Below are positions 48,616 to 57,242 of a stretch of DNA of 64,000 bases, piece after piece; positions within the stretch are counted from its first letter, which is position 1; every line of letters starts with the position of its first letter. The notes below the pieces were generated by a model, which worked only from the letters and a program-made list of their open reading frames with translations, did not search any database and had not been told where the DNA came from. This stretch comes from Achromobacter veterisilvae (GTDB lineage: Bacteria; Pseudomonadota; Gammaproteobacteria; Burkholderiales; Burkholderiaceae_B): contig NZ_UFQC01000023.1 in the NCBI RefSeq assembly GCF_900496975.1, positions 1-64,000 on the forward strand, given 5' to 3'. The position numbers and the translations under genes were made by a program.

Positions 48616-48990
48616 ATGCGTCACTACGAAGTAGTGTTTATCGTTCACCCCGACCAAAGCGAGCAAGTGCCCGCCATGGTCGAGCGTTACCAAGCGCTGG
48701 TCACGGGCCAAGGCGGCTCGGTTCACCGCCTGGAAGACTGGGGTCGCCGCCAACTGGCCTACCCGATCCAGAAGCTCGTCAAGGCTCACTACGTCTGCCT
48801 GAACATCGAGTGCGGCCAAGCCACGCTGGATGAGCTGGAACACTCGTTCCGCTACAACGACGCCGTTCTGCGCCACCTGGTCATCAAGACCAAGAAGGCC
48901 CAGACCACGCCCTCGATCATGATGAAGTCGGTCGAGCGCGAAGAAGCCCGCAAGGCTTCGGCGGAAGCGGCCGCGGCTCAGGCCGAGTAA
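48616..48990 (+). CDS. rpsF: 30S ribosomal protein S6
   Basis: 124 aa. [21 protein letters not shown] and [21 protein letters not shown] are S6 hallmarks; the acidic/Ala-rich tail is common. CAAGGAG precedes ATG 48616. It pairs with S18, encoded two genes on. Confidence 0.97.
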   Translation: MRHYEVVFIVHPDQSEQVPAMVERYQALVTGQGGSVHRLEDWGRRQLAYPIQKLVKAHYVCLNIECGQATLDELEHSFRYNDAVLRHLVIKTKKAQTTPSIMMKSVEREEARKASAEAAAAQAE

Positions 48991-49041
48991 GCAGGGCTCA
49001 CGCAGAGCTCTTCCCATGTGGTCACCTTGGTGCCTGGCAGG

Positions 49042-49365
49042 ATGAACAAGCTGGAACTCAGCGCCCGCGTTCTCGAATGCGAGCCTTTGCGCCACACTCC
49101 CGCCGGACTGCCAGCGCTGGAAATGCTGCTGGCCCACGAGTCCGAAGTCATTGAAGCCGGCCTTCCGCGCCGCGTCGAATTGACGATCACGGCCGTGGCG
49201 TTGGGCGATCTGGCGCTGCTGTTGAAGAACACCGCTTTGGGGTCCGAATTGCTGGTGCAGGGGTTTCTGGCTCCCGCGCGCAAGGACTCGGTGAAGGTCA
49301 AGCTGCATTTGCAGCAGGCGCGCAAGATCGGCGGCAGTGCGGGACGCGATCCGCAGGTGGCCTGA
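49042..49365 (+). CDS. priB: primosomal replication protein N (PriB)
   Basis: 107 aa OB-fold ssDNA-binding protein for replication restart. [26 protein letters not shown] and the C-terminal [21 protein letters not shown] match betaproteobacterial PriB. ATG 49042 is preferred; GTG 49018 is in frame. Position between rpsF and rpsR is the conserved one. Confidence 0.93.
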   Translation: MNKLELSARVLECEPLRHTPAGLPALEMLLAHESEVIEAGLPRRVELTITAVALGDLALLLKNTALGSELLVQGFLAPARKDSVKVKLHLQQARKIGGSAGRDPQVA

Positions 49366-49474
49366 AGGGAATGAGCAAGAGGCGCGATGAGCGCCTTCTG
49401 AATACGGATAGGTTATGGGGATTCGGACCCGATTCGGGTAAAAACCGGCCCCCTCAAACAAAGAGGCACATATC

Positions 49475-49747
49475 ATGGCTTTCTTCGGAAAACGCAAAGA
49501 AAAACGCAAATTCACGCAGCAGAACCCGCTCTTCAAGCGTCGCAAGTTCTGCCGCTTCACCGCCGCCGGCGTGGAAGAGATCGACTACAAGGATCTGGAC
49601 ACCCTGCGCGACTTCGTGCAAGAAAACGGCAAGATCATCCCGGCTCGCCTGACCGGCACCAAGGCAATCTACCAGCGCCAACTGGACACGGCCATCAAGC
49701 GCGCGCGCTTCCTGGCCCTGTTGCCTTACACCGATAACCACAACTAA
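49475..49747 (+). CDS. rpsR: 30S ribosomal protein S18
   Basis: 90 aa. [21 protein letters not shown] and [22 protein letters not shown] are S18 motifs. Partner of S6 in the small subunit platform and in autoregulation of this operon. It follows priB after a 109-base gap with no terminator. Confidence 0.97.
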   Translation: MAFFGKRKEKRKFTQQNPLFKRRKFCRFTAAGVEEIDYKDLDTLRDFVQENGKIIPARLTGTKAIYQRQLDTAIKRARFLALLPYTDNHN

Positions 49748-49761
49748 TCCGGGGCATTGAA

Positions 49762-50217
49762 ATGCAAGTTATTCTGCTCGAAAAAGTCGTCAACCTGGGC
49801 AACCTCGGCGAAGTCGTCCGCGTGCGCGATGGCTACGCCCGCAACTTCCTGATTCCCCAGAAGAAGGCCCGTCGCGCAACCGACGCCGCCATGAAGGAAT
49901 TCGAAGCCCGCCGCGCCGAACTGGAAAAGGCCCAGGCTGAAAAGCTGGCCGCTGCCCAAGCCCTGGGCGAGCGCCTGTCCGGCTTCCAGTTGAAGGTCGT
50001 CCAGAAGGCCGGCGTCGACGGCCGCCTGTTCGGCTCGGTCACCAACGCCGACATCGCCGAAGGTCTGAAGAAGGCCGGTTTCGAAGCCGTCGAAAAGGCG
50101 CAAGTGCGTCTGCCCAACGGTCAACTGAAGTCGGTCGGCGAGTTCCCGATCCAGGTTGCCCTGCACGCCGACGTCCTGGTGGACGTCACGGTTCTGGTCG
50201 AAGGCGAACTGTCCTAA
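49762..50217 (+). CDS. rplI: 50S ribosomal protein L9
   Basis: 151 aa. [32 protein letters not shown] is the L9 N-terminal rRNA-binding domain; a long connecting helix and a C-terminal domain follow. Last ribosomal gene before a strong terminator. Confidence 0.97.
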   Translation: MQVILLEKVVNLGNLGEVVRVRDGYARNFLIPQKKARRATDAAMKEFEARRAELEKAQAEKLAAAQALGERLSGFQLKVVQKAGVDGRLFGSVTNADIAEGLKKAGFEAVEKAQVRLPNGQLKSVGEFPIQVALHADVLVDVTVLVEGELS

Positions 50218-50240
50218 GCCGGTACCGGCAGTGAAAAAAA

Positions 50241-50266
50241 GCCGGCCCGCGCGCCGGCTTTTTTTT
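50241..50266 (+). terminator. intrinsic terminator after rplI
   Basis: GCCGGC, 6-nt loop, GCCGGC, then eight T residues; A7 lies just upstream, so it could also work on the other strand. The kinase-like gene and dnaB need readthrough or their own promoter within the next 50 bases. Confidence 0.92.
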
Positions 50267-50315
50267 GCCTAGTTTCCTGCCTAGCATCAGGCGCGGCGTT
50301 TTCCCAGAGGACCCC

Positions 50316-51155
50316 TTGACCCAGCCACCCGTTCATCACAACGCCCCTCCCGGCCTGCGAGCCTGGCTCGACAGCGTGGACGCGTCGCGTGAACCCTCGG
50401 TGCGGGACGTAACGATAGACGGCGTGCGCTGCATCATCAAGCGGCGGCGCCCCAGCATCGGCCGCGGCATCAGCTACGTCATGCGCTACACGCGCGCCCT
50501 GTTCCTGGGGGTGGGCTGCAAGCTGTTCCTGGGGGAATTCCCGCGGCCCGGCGTGCTGCTGCGCAACGGCCTTGCGCACGAGTCCCTGCGGCTCGGGCAA
50601 CTGCTGAAGGCGGGCTGCCGCGTCCCCGAAGTATGGTGGCAGGAACAAGGCCTGCTCGTGCTGGAATACGTGGGCGAGGACCTGGCCGACCTGATCCGCA
50701 ACGAAGAGACGACCTCCAGGCTGTGGCTGGCCCGGGCGGCCGCGGCCGACCTGGCCGCCTTCCATGCCCGCGGCATGTGGCATGGCGGCGCGCAGATACG
50801 CAACGTCACACTGCGCGACGGCGAACTGTGGCGCATCGATTTCGAAGAGAATATCGGTTCGACCCTGTCGCGCCCGCTTGCCCAGGCCTACGATCTGTTC
50901 CAGATGCTGTCTTCGCTGGCGTCTTTGCGCAAATTGCCGGACGACACGGCCCGGACCTTGGGTACACTGGCCCTCGACGTCTATTTCGAGCACAACCCCG
51001 ATCCCGAGGTCAAGGCCCGCCTGACGCGCCTGGCGCGCCTGCTTTGCGGCACCGCCGCCCCCTTGCGCGCCGTGCTGGGCCGCCTGCCTTCCCGCGATAT
51101 CCAGGGATTCTTCCGGGTCTCGGATATTCTGCAGCCGTTACTATTGAAGCCATGA
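50316..51155 (+). CDS. kinase-fold protein coupled to dnaB
   Basis: 279 aa from TTG 50316, which has AGAGGA at close spacing; an upstream in-frame TTG lies inside the terminator. It has a protein-kinase-like fold of the KdkA/WaaP/Bud32 sort: Lys42 (CIIKRR), Glu89 (HESLRL), WHGGAQIRN near 155-163 and IDFE with Asp175. In active relatives the loop is HGD or HRD; here the catalytic Asp is Gly158, so it may be a pseudokinase. The stop overlaps dnaB (ATGA). Role unknown. Confidence 0.75.
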   Translation: MTQPPVHHNAPPGLRAWLDSVDASREPSVRDVTIDGVRCIIKRRRPSIGRGISYVMRYTRALFLGVGCKLFLGEFPRPGVLLRNGLAHESLRLGQLLKAGCRVPEVWWQEQGLLVLEYVGEDLADLIRNEETTSRLWLARAAAADLAAFHARGMWHGGAQIRNVTLRDGELWRIDFEENIGSTLSRPLAQAYDLFQMLSSLASLRKLPDDTARTLGTLALDVYFEHNPDPEVKARLTRLARLLCGTAAPLRAVLGRLPSRDIQGFFRVSDILQPLLLKP

Positions 51156-52534
51156 ACACACCCGCCGACTCCCAGCTCGAATACCTGCGCGTTCCTCCCC
51201 ATTCCATCGAAGCGGAGCAGTCGGTGCTGGGCGGGCTGATGCTCGACAACGCGGCGTGGGACCGCATCGCCGACGTGCTGGTCGAAGAGGACTTCTACCG
51301 CCATGACCACCGGCTGATCTGGCATCACATCGCCAGGCTGATCGGGCTGGCGCGCCCGGCCGACGTCATCACCGTCCATGAATCGCTGGTCAGCGCCGGC
51401 AAGGCCGAGGACGCCGGCGGCCTGGCCTACCTGAACGCGCTGGCCCACAACACGCCGTCGGCGGCCAACATCCGCCGCTACGGCGAGATCGTGCGCGAGC
51501 GCGCGATGCTGCGCAAGCTGGTGTCCATCGCCGACGAGATCTCCTCCGCCGCCATGAATCCGCAGGGCAAGGAGGCGCGCCAGTTGCTGGACGAAGCCGA
51601 GTCCAAGGTGTTCCAGATCGCCCAGGAAGGCGCGCGCGGCGCCGCCGGCTTCCAGGAGATCCAGCCGCTGCTGACGCAGGTCGTGGAACGCATCGACGAG
51701 CTCTACCACCGCGAGAGCACCTCCGACGTGACGGGCGTGCCCACCGGCTTCACCGACCTGGACAAGATGACCTCGGGCATGCAGGGCGGGGACCTGATCA
51801 TCGTGGCCGGCCGCCCGTCCATGGGCAAGACCTCGTTCTCCATGAACATCGGCGAGCACGTCGCCATCGAAGAAGGCCTGCCCGTGGCGGTGTTCTCCAT
51901 GGAAATGGGCGCCGTGCAGCTCGCCATGCGCATGCTGGGTTCGGTCGGCCTGCTGGACCAGCACCGCATGCGAACCGGCAAGCTGATCGCCGAGGACTGG
52001 CCGCGCGTGACCCATGCCGTGCAATTGATGCAGGACGCGCAGGTCTACATCGACGAATCCCCCGCGCTCAGCCCGATGGAAGTGCGCGCCCGCGCGCGCC
52101 GCCTGGCGCGCCAGTGCGGCCAGCTCGGCCTGATCATCATCGACTACCTGCAGCTCATGTCGGGCAATGGTTCGGGCGAGAACCGGGCTACCGAAGTGTC
52201 GGAAATCAGCCGTTCGCTCAAGGGGCTGGCCAAGGAACTCAACTGCCCGCTGATCGCGCTGTCGCAGTTGAACCGCAGCCTGGAACAGCGCCCCAACAAA
52301 CGTCCCGTGATGAGCGATCTGCGCGAATCCGGCGCCATCGAACAGGACGCGGACGTGATTCTCTTCATTTACCGCGACGAGGTCTACAACCCCGATTCGC
52401 CGGACAAGGGCACCGCCGAGATCATCATCGGCAAGCAGCGTAACGGTCCCATCGGCAGCGTGCGCCTGACCTTCCAGGGATCCAGCACGCGCTTCCTGAA
52501 CTTCTCCGGCGCGCAGCCGCGGGACATGTACTGA
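51152..52534 (+). CDS. dnaB: replicative DNA helicase DnaB
   Basis: 460 aa. N-terminal primase-interacting domain (SIEAEQSVLGGLMLDNAAW), linker, then RecA-like ATPase with Walker A GRPSMGKTS near 220, Walker B LIIIDYLQLM, and DLRESGAIEQDADVILF. No intein. Unwinds DNA at the fork. Translation is coupled to the preceding kinase-like gene. Confidence 0.97.
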   Translation: MNTPADSQLEYLRVPPHSIEAEQSVLGGLMLDNAAWDRIADVLVEEDFYRHDHRLIWHHIARLIGLARPADVITVHESLVSAGKAEDAGGLAYLNALAHNTPSAANIRRYGEIVRERAMLRKLVSIADEISSAAMNPQGKEARQLLDEAESKVFQIAQEGARGAAGFQEIQPLLTQVVERIDELYHRESTSDVTGVPTGFTDLDKMTSGMQGGDLIIVAGRPSMGKTSFSMNIGEHVAIEEGLPVAVFSMEMGAVQLAMRMLGSVGLLDQHRMRTGKLIAEDWPRVTHAVQLMQDAQVYIDESPALSPMEVRARARRLARQCGQLGLIIIDYLQLMSGNGSGENRATEVSEISRSLKGLAKELNCPLIALSQLNRSLEQRPNKRPVMSDLRESGAIEQDADVILFIYRDEVYNPDSPDKGTAEIIIGKQRNGPIGSVRLTFQGSSTRFLNFSGAQPRDMY

Positions 52535-52536
52535 CC

Positions 52537-52621
52537 CAGGCGTCAGACACTAGTCGGGTGTCAGACACCCGTACGAGACGCGCTTACGGATTGAAGCAGG
52601 CCTCCCCGGGTGTCTGACACC
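52537..52621. repeat. family A stem-loop repeat, copy 3
   Basis: GGTGTCAGACACC (52557-52569) and GGTGTCTGACACC (52609-52621) are 52 bp apart; with flanking CG they form a 15-bp stem. The centre bases are swapped relative to copies 1 and 2 yet remain complementary. A decayed half unit lies at 52537-52551. The interior resembles copy 1 (CGTACGAGA). Between convergent dnaB and the SBF transporter gene. Confidence 0.85.
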
Positions 52622-52648
52622 CAGGCCCGCGGAACACCCACCCACATT

Positions 52649-53626
52649 TCAGCCGTCAATGTCCGGCCGCTTGCCGAAGCGCGCGGCCAGCACGCCGCAG
52701 ACCATCAACTGGATCTGGTGGAACAGCATCAGCGGCAGCACGATCGCGCCCACGGCGTGGCCGGCGAACAGCACCTGCGCCATCGGGATCCCGCTGGCCA
52801 GGCTTTTCTTCGAGCCGCAGAACAGTAGCGTGATGCGGTCTTCGACATTGAAGCCCAGCGCCTTGCCGGCCAAGGCCGACAGGCCCAGCGCCAGGGCCAG
52901 GATCGCGGCGCAGCACACGAGCAGCCCGAGCAGGGCGGGGATCGGCGTGGCGCTCCACAGGCCTTCGTTGATCGCCTCGGAGAACGCCGTGTAGACCACC
53001 AGCAGGATGGAGCCCTGGTCGACGAATTTCAGCATGGCCTTGCGCTTGTGGACCCAGGCCCCGATCCAGCGGCGCGCGAACTGGCCCAGCACGAAAGGCA
53101 GCAGCAACTGCAGCATGATCTTGCCGACGGCGTCGAACGAGATCGGCGCGCTGCCCGCGTTGGCCACCACGGTGCCCACCAGCAGGGGCGTCAGGAAGAT
53201 GCCCAGCAGGCTGGAGGCCGAGGCGCTGCATACGGCGGCCGGCACGTTCCCGCGGGCCATCGAGGTGAAGGCGATGGCCGACTGCACGGTGGCGGGCAGG
53301 CAGCACAGGAACAGGATGCCCAGGTAGAGCTCGGGCGTGACCAGCGGTTCCAGCACGGGCTTGAGCGCGAGGCCCAGCAGGGGAAACATCAGGAAGGTCG
53401 CCGAGAAGATCGTCAGGTGCAGCTTCCAGTGCGTCAGGCCGGCGATGATCGCTTCGCGGGACAGCCGCGCCCCATGCAGGAAAAACAGCAGGCCGACCGC
53501 GATGTTGGTGATCCAGCCGAACACGACCACGCCTTGCCCGTGGGCGGGCACGATGCTGGCGATGATGACGGTGCAGATCAGGTAGAGGGTGAAGCGGTCG
53601 GGAAGAAGGCTGGCGAGACGTGACAT
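52649..53626 (-). CDS. bile acid:sodium symporter-like transporter (SBF/YfeH type)
   Basis: 325 aa with about nine or ten segments. FLHGARLSREAIIAGLTHWKLH and LPATVQSAIAFTSMARGNVPAAV match the SBF-like (PF13593) transporters. The cargo is unknown; the family name does not imply bile acids here. Convergent with dnaB. Confidence 0.85.
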   Translation of the reverse strand: MSRLASLLPDRFTLYLICTVIIASIVPAHGQGVVVFGWITNIAVGLLFFLHGARLSREAIIAGLTHWKLHLTIFSATFLMFPLLGLALKPVLEPLVTPELYLGILFLCCLPATVQSAIAFTSMARGNVPAAVCSASASSLLGIFLTPLLVGTVVANAGSAPISFDAVGKIMLQLLLPFVLGQFARRWIGAWVHKRKAMLKFVDQGSILLVVYTAFSEAINEGLWSATPIPALLGLLVCCAAILALALGLSALAGKALGFNVEDRITLLFCGSKKSLASGIPMAQVLFAGHAVGAIVLPLMLFHQIQLMVCGVLAARFGKRPDIDG

Positions 53627-53777
53627 GGAGGATCGGGGGACGGACGGAAAGCGCCGCGAGGCGCCGGAAACGGGGCGTATTGTAGACCCGGGCGGGCCGG
53701 GCTTCCTGACAGGCGGGTGTCGCCCCGCGCGGCGGCGGTCGCGGATTGTGCCGATGCGGACGCGGCGCGCGCCGCGT

Positions 53778-54758
53778 TCAGGGGGTCATCGCCAGCGCGA
53801 GGTCGAACGCCGCCACGAGCGAGGCGTGGTCGGCCAGGCCCTTGCCGGCGATGTCGAAGGCCGTGCCGTGGTCCACGCTGGTGCGGACGAAGGGCAGCCC
53901 CACCGTCACGTTGACGCCATGGTCCAGGCCCAGGTACTTCACCGGGATGAGGCCCTGGTCGTGGTATTGCGCCACCACGATGTCGAACTCGCCGCGCCGG
54001 GCGCGCATGAAGATCGTGTCGCCGGGCCAGGGGCCGCTGGCGTCGATGCCCTGCGCGCGGGCGGCGGCGATCGCGGGTTCGATGATGTCGATGTCCTCGC
54101 GGCCGAACTTTCCCCCTTCGCCGGCATGCGGGTTCAGGCCCGCCACCGCGATCCGGGGATGCGCGATGCCCATTTGCCGGCAGGCCCTGTCGGCCAGTCG
54201 CATGGCCGTCAGTTCCGCTTCCGGGGTGATGCGCGCGATCACGTCGGCCAGCGCGACGTGGATGGTCACCAGCAGCACGCGCAGTTCGTCGTTGGCGAGC
54301 ATCATCGCGAAGTCGCGCGTGGCCGAGCGTTCCGCCAGGATCTCGGTATGGCCGGGGTAGTCGATTCCGGCGGCGTGCATGGATTTCTTGTTCAGCGGGG
54401 CGGTGACGATCGCGCGGATGCGGCCGGCCCGCGCATCGTCGATGGCCGCGCAAACGTAATCGTAGGCGCCGCGTCCGGCGGCCGCGCTGACCTGTCCCAG
54501 GGGCAGGTCGGCGGGCAGGGCGGGGCCGCAGGCGATGACGTCGATATGGCCCGCATCGCCGCTGGCCTGGCCCACGCCGGAAATCTCGGCGACCGTCAGC
54601 CGCGCGCCCAGTTGGGCCGCGGCGCGGCGCAGCGCGCCGGCGTCGCCGTACACCACGCAAGGCGCGTTCAGGCCTTGCGCGCATGCCTTGACGACGATTT
54701 CGGGGCCGATGCCGGCGGCATCGCCCATGGTGATTCCCACGGGCAGGGAGCTGTTCAC
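53778..54758 (-). CDS. pdxA: 4-hydroxythreonine-4-phosphate dehydrogenase family (PdxA)
   Basis: 326 aa metal-dependent dehydrogenase of pyridoxal phosphate synthesis. Begins VGITMGDAAGIGPEIVVKA (GDAAGIGPE rather than the more common GDPAGIGPE); PGHTEILAE and AQYHDQGLIPVKYLG hold metal-ligand His residues; LPFVRTSVDHGTAFDIAGKG is conserved. The GDAAG variant also occurs in PdxA2-type enzymes acting on sugar-acid phosphates, so the exact role is slightly open. The 151 bases downstream show no gene. Confidence 0.88.
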   Translation of the reverse strand: MNSSLPVGITMGDAAGIGPEIVVKACAQGLNAPCVVYGDAGALRRAAAQLGARLTVAEISGVGQASGDAGHIDVIACGPALPADLPLGQVSAAAGRGAYDYVCAAIDDARAGRIRAIVTAPLNKKSMHAAGIDYPGHTEILAERSATRDFAMMLANDELRVLLVTIHVALADVIARITPEAELTAMRLADRACRQMGIAHPRIAVAGLNPHAGEGGKFGREDIDIIEPAIAAARAQGIDASGPWPGDTIFMRARRGEFDIVVAQYHDQGLIPVKYLGLDHGVNVTVGLPFVRTSVDHGTAFDIAGKGLADHASLVAAFDLALAMTP

Positions 54759-54831
54759 GGTGATTGGGGTCGGGGTTGCGATGCCGATAATGCTACACCC
54801 GTTCGCGGGCGCGCCCGCGGCGGGGCCGGCG

Positions 54832-55140
54832 TTACTGCTTGGCGTCCTTCGGCGGTTCGATGACGCCGCATTCGAAGGTGACGGTGGCGCGCTTGGAGCC
54901 CAGGCCGGTCGCGTGATTGGAGGTGATCTTCGGCTTCTGCAGCTTGCGCCCGGTGGACTGGCAGTACTGCTCGGCGCGCTGCAGCGTCTGGTTCTTGATC
55001 TCGACCCAGGTCAGCAACTGGGTGCCGGAACTGTAGGTGACGCTGTAGGTGTCCTTGCCGACGGATGTGACCTCGCTCATGCTGGAACAGGCGGCCAGAA
55101 GAGTGAGCAGGGCGGCGGCGGGGGCAAGACGAGCAAGCAT
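54832..55140 (-). CDS. small predicted lipoprotein
   Basis: 102 aa from ATG 55140. MLARLAPAAALLTLLAAC-SS is a lipoprotein signal with lipobox LAAC, so mature Cys20 would be acylated. Two further Cys (QYCQST and FECG) may form a disulphide. The body resembles small YgdI/OsmE-like proteins only loosely; I cannot name a family. It lies 43 bases beyond the Lrp gene's 3' end on the same strand. Confidence 0.75.
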   Translation of the reverse strand: MLARLAPAAALLTLLAACSSMSEVTSVGKDTYSVTYSSGTQLLTWVEIKNQTLQRAEQYCQSTGRKLQKPKITSNHATGLGSKRATVTFECGVIEPPKDAKQ

Positions 55141-55182
55141 GGAGGGTCCTGGAATCGCGATAGGCACCATTACACCATCATT

Positions 55183-55641
55183 TCACGGCGCGCCGACGGC
55201 GCTGCGGCGGTCGAGCTTGCGGCTGAGGACGATGGAAGTCTGGGTCTGCTTGACGCCGTCGATGAGGCCGATGCGGTCCAGCAGTCCGTCAAGCTGCTCG
55301 TGGGTTTCGCACCGCAGGAAGATCAGGTAGTCGTAGGGGCCGCTGACGGACGACACTTCCTCGACCTCCGGCATTTTCTCCAGTTCGCGGATCACGGCGG
55401 CCGGCGTCTTGGGCAGCACGCTGATGAAGCAATAGGCGCGCACCGCGGCTTCTTCCAGCAGGCGCCCCAGGCGCACGCCGTAGCCGGCCACGACGTGCTC
55501 GCGTTCGAGCCGCGCGATGCGCGCCACCACGGTGGTGCGGGCCAGCCCGAGCTTGCGCGCCAGGATGGCCGCCGGTTCGCGCGCATTGGCTTGCAGCAGG
55601 CTGAGCAGTTGCCGGTCGATGGCGTCGAGTCTTTCGTTCAT
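55183..55641 (-). CDS. Lrp/AsnC-family transcriptional regulator
   Basis: 152 aa. DAIDRQLLSLLQANAREPAA and KLGLARTTVVARIARLEREHV form the HTH; the RAM ligand domain follows (SVSGPYDYLIFLRCETHEQL). Such regulators sense amino acids. Target unknown; no amino-acid genes adjoin it. Confidence 0.9.
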   Translation of the reverse strand: MNERLDAIDRQLLSLLQANAREPAAILARKLGLARTTVVARIARLEREHVVAGYGVRLGRLLEEAAVRAYCFISVLPKTPAAVIRELEKMPEVEEVSSVSGPYDYLIFLRCETHEQLDGLLDRIGLIDGVKQTQTSIVLSRKLDRRSAVGAP

Positions 55642-55751
55642 GCGGTAGGCCGTGGCGTTGAGCGCGAGGGCGCGAGAGCCGACGGTACAGGCCCCGGCCG
55701 GCCCGCGTCAATGCGGGGTCCAGGCGCGGCGCTTTTTGACGCGGACACGCC

Positions 55752-56357
55752 CTAGCCGTCCGATTCCGGAGGAATGCCGCCCTGGTAGACGCGCCCGTCG
55801 AATTCGAAGCGCGTGATGGTCTTGCGCGCGGCGTCGAAGATGCGGTCGCGACTCGCCGCGTCCAGGCCGTCGTGGTCGGCGAAGCTGAAGCGGCACAGGT
55901 CGATGTCGCTGTCGTAGAAGGCTGAGTGCACGAAGCGGCTGACGTCGAGTTCGTGCGCGAAATGCGCGAACTCGCGCAACTGTTCCATTTCGTGGAAGGA
56001 GCCGTTGCGGCTGACGAGCAGCATGCCGAACTTGCGTTCCTCGTCCGCCACGGGTTCCGGGGCGGGGGCAGCGTCGGCGGCCGGCGGTTCCGCATAGTCG
56101 AAGCGGGCGCCGAATTCGTGCATGGCGGCCAGCACGCGCTGCCACGCCTCTTCGTCCAGGGCGAGGCGGGCGGCCACGAAGAACAGGCGTTGCCGGCCCA
56201 GCGAGCGCGGCTCGGGGCCGCCCACGTAACTGGACCAGGGGGTGGCGGCGTCCAGCCCGGCCAGCTCCGCCATGCGCGCGTCGCTGTATCCCAGCCTGTC
56301 CTGCAAGCGTCGCATGGACAGGGCGTCCGGGGGGGCATAGTTCTGGATCGTCTTCAT
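55752..56357 (-). CDS. unknown protein with possible N-terminal HTH
   Basis: 201 aa. The N-terminus (MRRLQDRLGYSDARMAELAGLD, WSSYVGG, RLFFVAARLAL) looks like a Cro/C1-type HTH. An Ala/Pro/Glu linker (about 90-107) leads to a C-terminal domain (MLLVSRNGSFHEMEQLREF, DIDLCRFSFADHDGLD) that I do not recognise. A promoter region of 167 bases separates it from the divergent small gene at 56525. Confidence 0.7.
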   Translation of the reverse strand: MKTIQNYAPPDALSMRRLQDRLGYSDARMAELAGLDAATPWSSYVGGPEPRSLGRQRLFFVAARLALDEEAWQRVLAAMHEFGARFDYAEPPAADAAPAPEPVADEERKFGMLLVSRNGSFHEMEQLREFAHFAHELDVSRFVHSAFYDSDIDLCRFSFADHDGLDAASRDRIFDAARKTITRFEFDGRVYQGGIPPESDG

Positions 56358-56524
56358 GAGCGCGCTCCGTTTTGCTCCGGGCGCCGCGGAAACGGGGCCG
56401 GCGGCGTGCGCCGGGGCGCCCTTGCGGCTACGCTTTCATGCTAGCGCGCCGCGCCGGGCTTGCCTAGCGCCGGCGGGGCCCGTGCTAGGATTTGCGCCGA
56501 CTTTCATTGCCAGGAGACTTACCC

Positions 56525-56770
56525 ATGGACATCCAGGAACAAATCGCCGTCATCGTGCATACCATTTCGCACCAGGGCGGCCGTATCGACGCGCTGAATT
56601 CGACCCTGCTGTCGATGCTGCACCTGGTCAAGGCCTCGCCCGGCCTGCGCGAGGCGATCGAAGCCCAGTTGGAACAGAACTACTCCAGCCTGCTGGCCCG
56701 CTCCGAGAACCCGCAGTACGTGGCCGGATTCGAGAGCGTGCGCGACATGATCGCCGCGGCCCTGAAGTAG
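56525..56770 (+). CDS. small conserved-looking protein of unknown function
   Basis: 81 aa from ATG 56525, with a strong AGGAG site. Mostly helical, soluble (IDALNSTLLSMLHLVKASPGLREAIEAQLEQ). The good ribosome site and GC3 bias support a real gene. I do not recognise a family. A family C repeat follows it. Confidence 0.7.
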   Translation: MDIQEQIAVIVHTISHQGGRIDALNSTLLSMLHLVKASPGLREAIEAQLEQNYSSLLARSENPQYVAGFESVRDMIAAALK

Positions 56771-56785
56771 GCGCGGCAAACCGGT

Positions 56786-56866
56786 AAGTTACCCACAACT
56801 TCTGTGGACAAGCCTTGGGATAGCGCGGGCATAGCTGCGCAAATCCCTTTGATTACAAGGGCTTGG
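56786..56866. repeat. family C repeat, copy 1 (DnaA-box-like pair)
   Basis: 81 bp. TTACCCACA (56789-56797) and, inverted, TGTGGACAA (56803-56811) resemble the DnaA box TTATCCACA. Then AAGCCTTGGGATAGC, and the end ACAAGGGCTTGG. Copy 2 at 60602-60682 aligns without gaps. Confidence 0.8.
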
Positions 56867-56958
56867 CCGAGGCGGTCAAAGGCGGCTCCAGCCGCGCATG
56901 CCGAGGCTTGGCCGCCCCGCCCGTCACGGGGCGTCCAAGCCGGGTAATATGCGCCCCC

Positions 56959-57231
56959 ATGCGGAATCAGTATTCATTGGAAGGCCGGGACGGATCGATG
57001 ATGGCGCGCGTTTCGGAAGCGGCAAAGCTGGCGGCATTCGACCCCGGCAAACTCTCGCCCGAAGCGCGCCAGAGCTGGGAGCGCATGGGGCACGGCTTCA
57101 AGGCCTGGCACGACTTCGATCAGCGCCATCCCATCCTGCGCCGCCTGGCCCGCTTGCCGCTGGTCGGCGCCTGGTACCGCAAGGCGCGGCGCCGCCACGT
57201 ATTGCTGGCCAGCGGCCAATTGGTGTTCTGA
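56959..57231 (+). CDS. small basic protein of unknown function
   Basis: 90 aa from ATG 56959 (ATG 56998 is an alternative). Ends with a basic hydrophobic stretch (RHPILRRLARLPLVGAWYRKARRRHVLLASGQLVF). Convergent with dedA by 11 bases. Coding bias looks real; no family recognised. Confidence 0.55.
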   Translation: MRNQYSLEGRDGSMMARVSEAAKLAAFDPGKLSPEARQSWERMGHGFKAWHDFDQRHPILRRLARLPLVGAWYRKARRRHVLLASGQLVF

Positions 57232-57242
57232 CGCCGCCGGGG

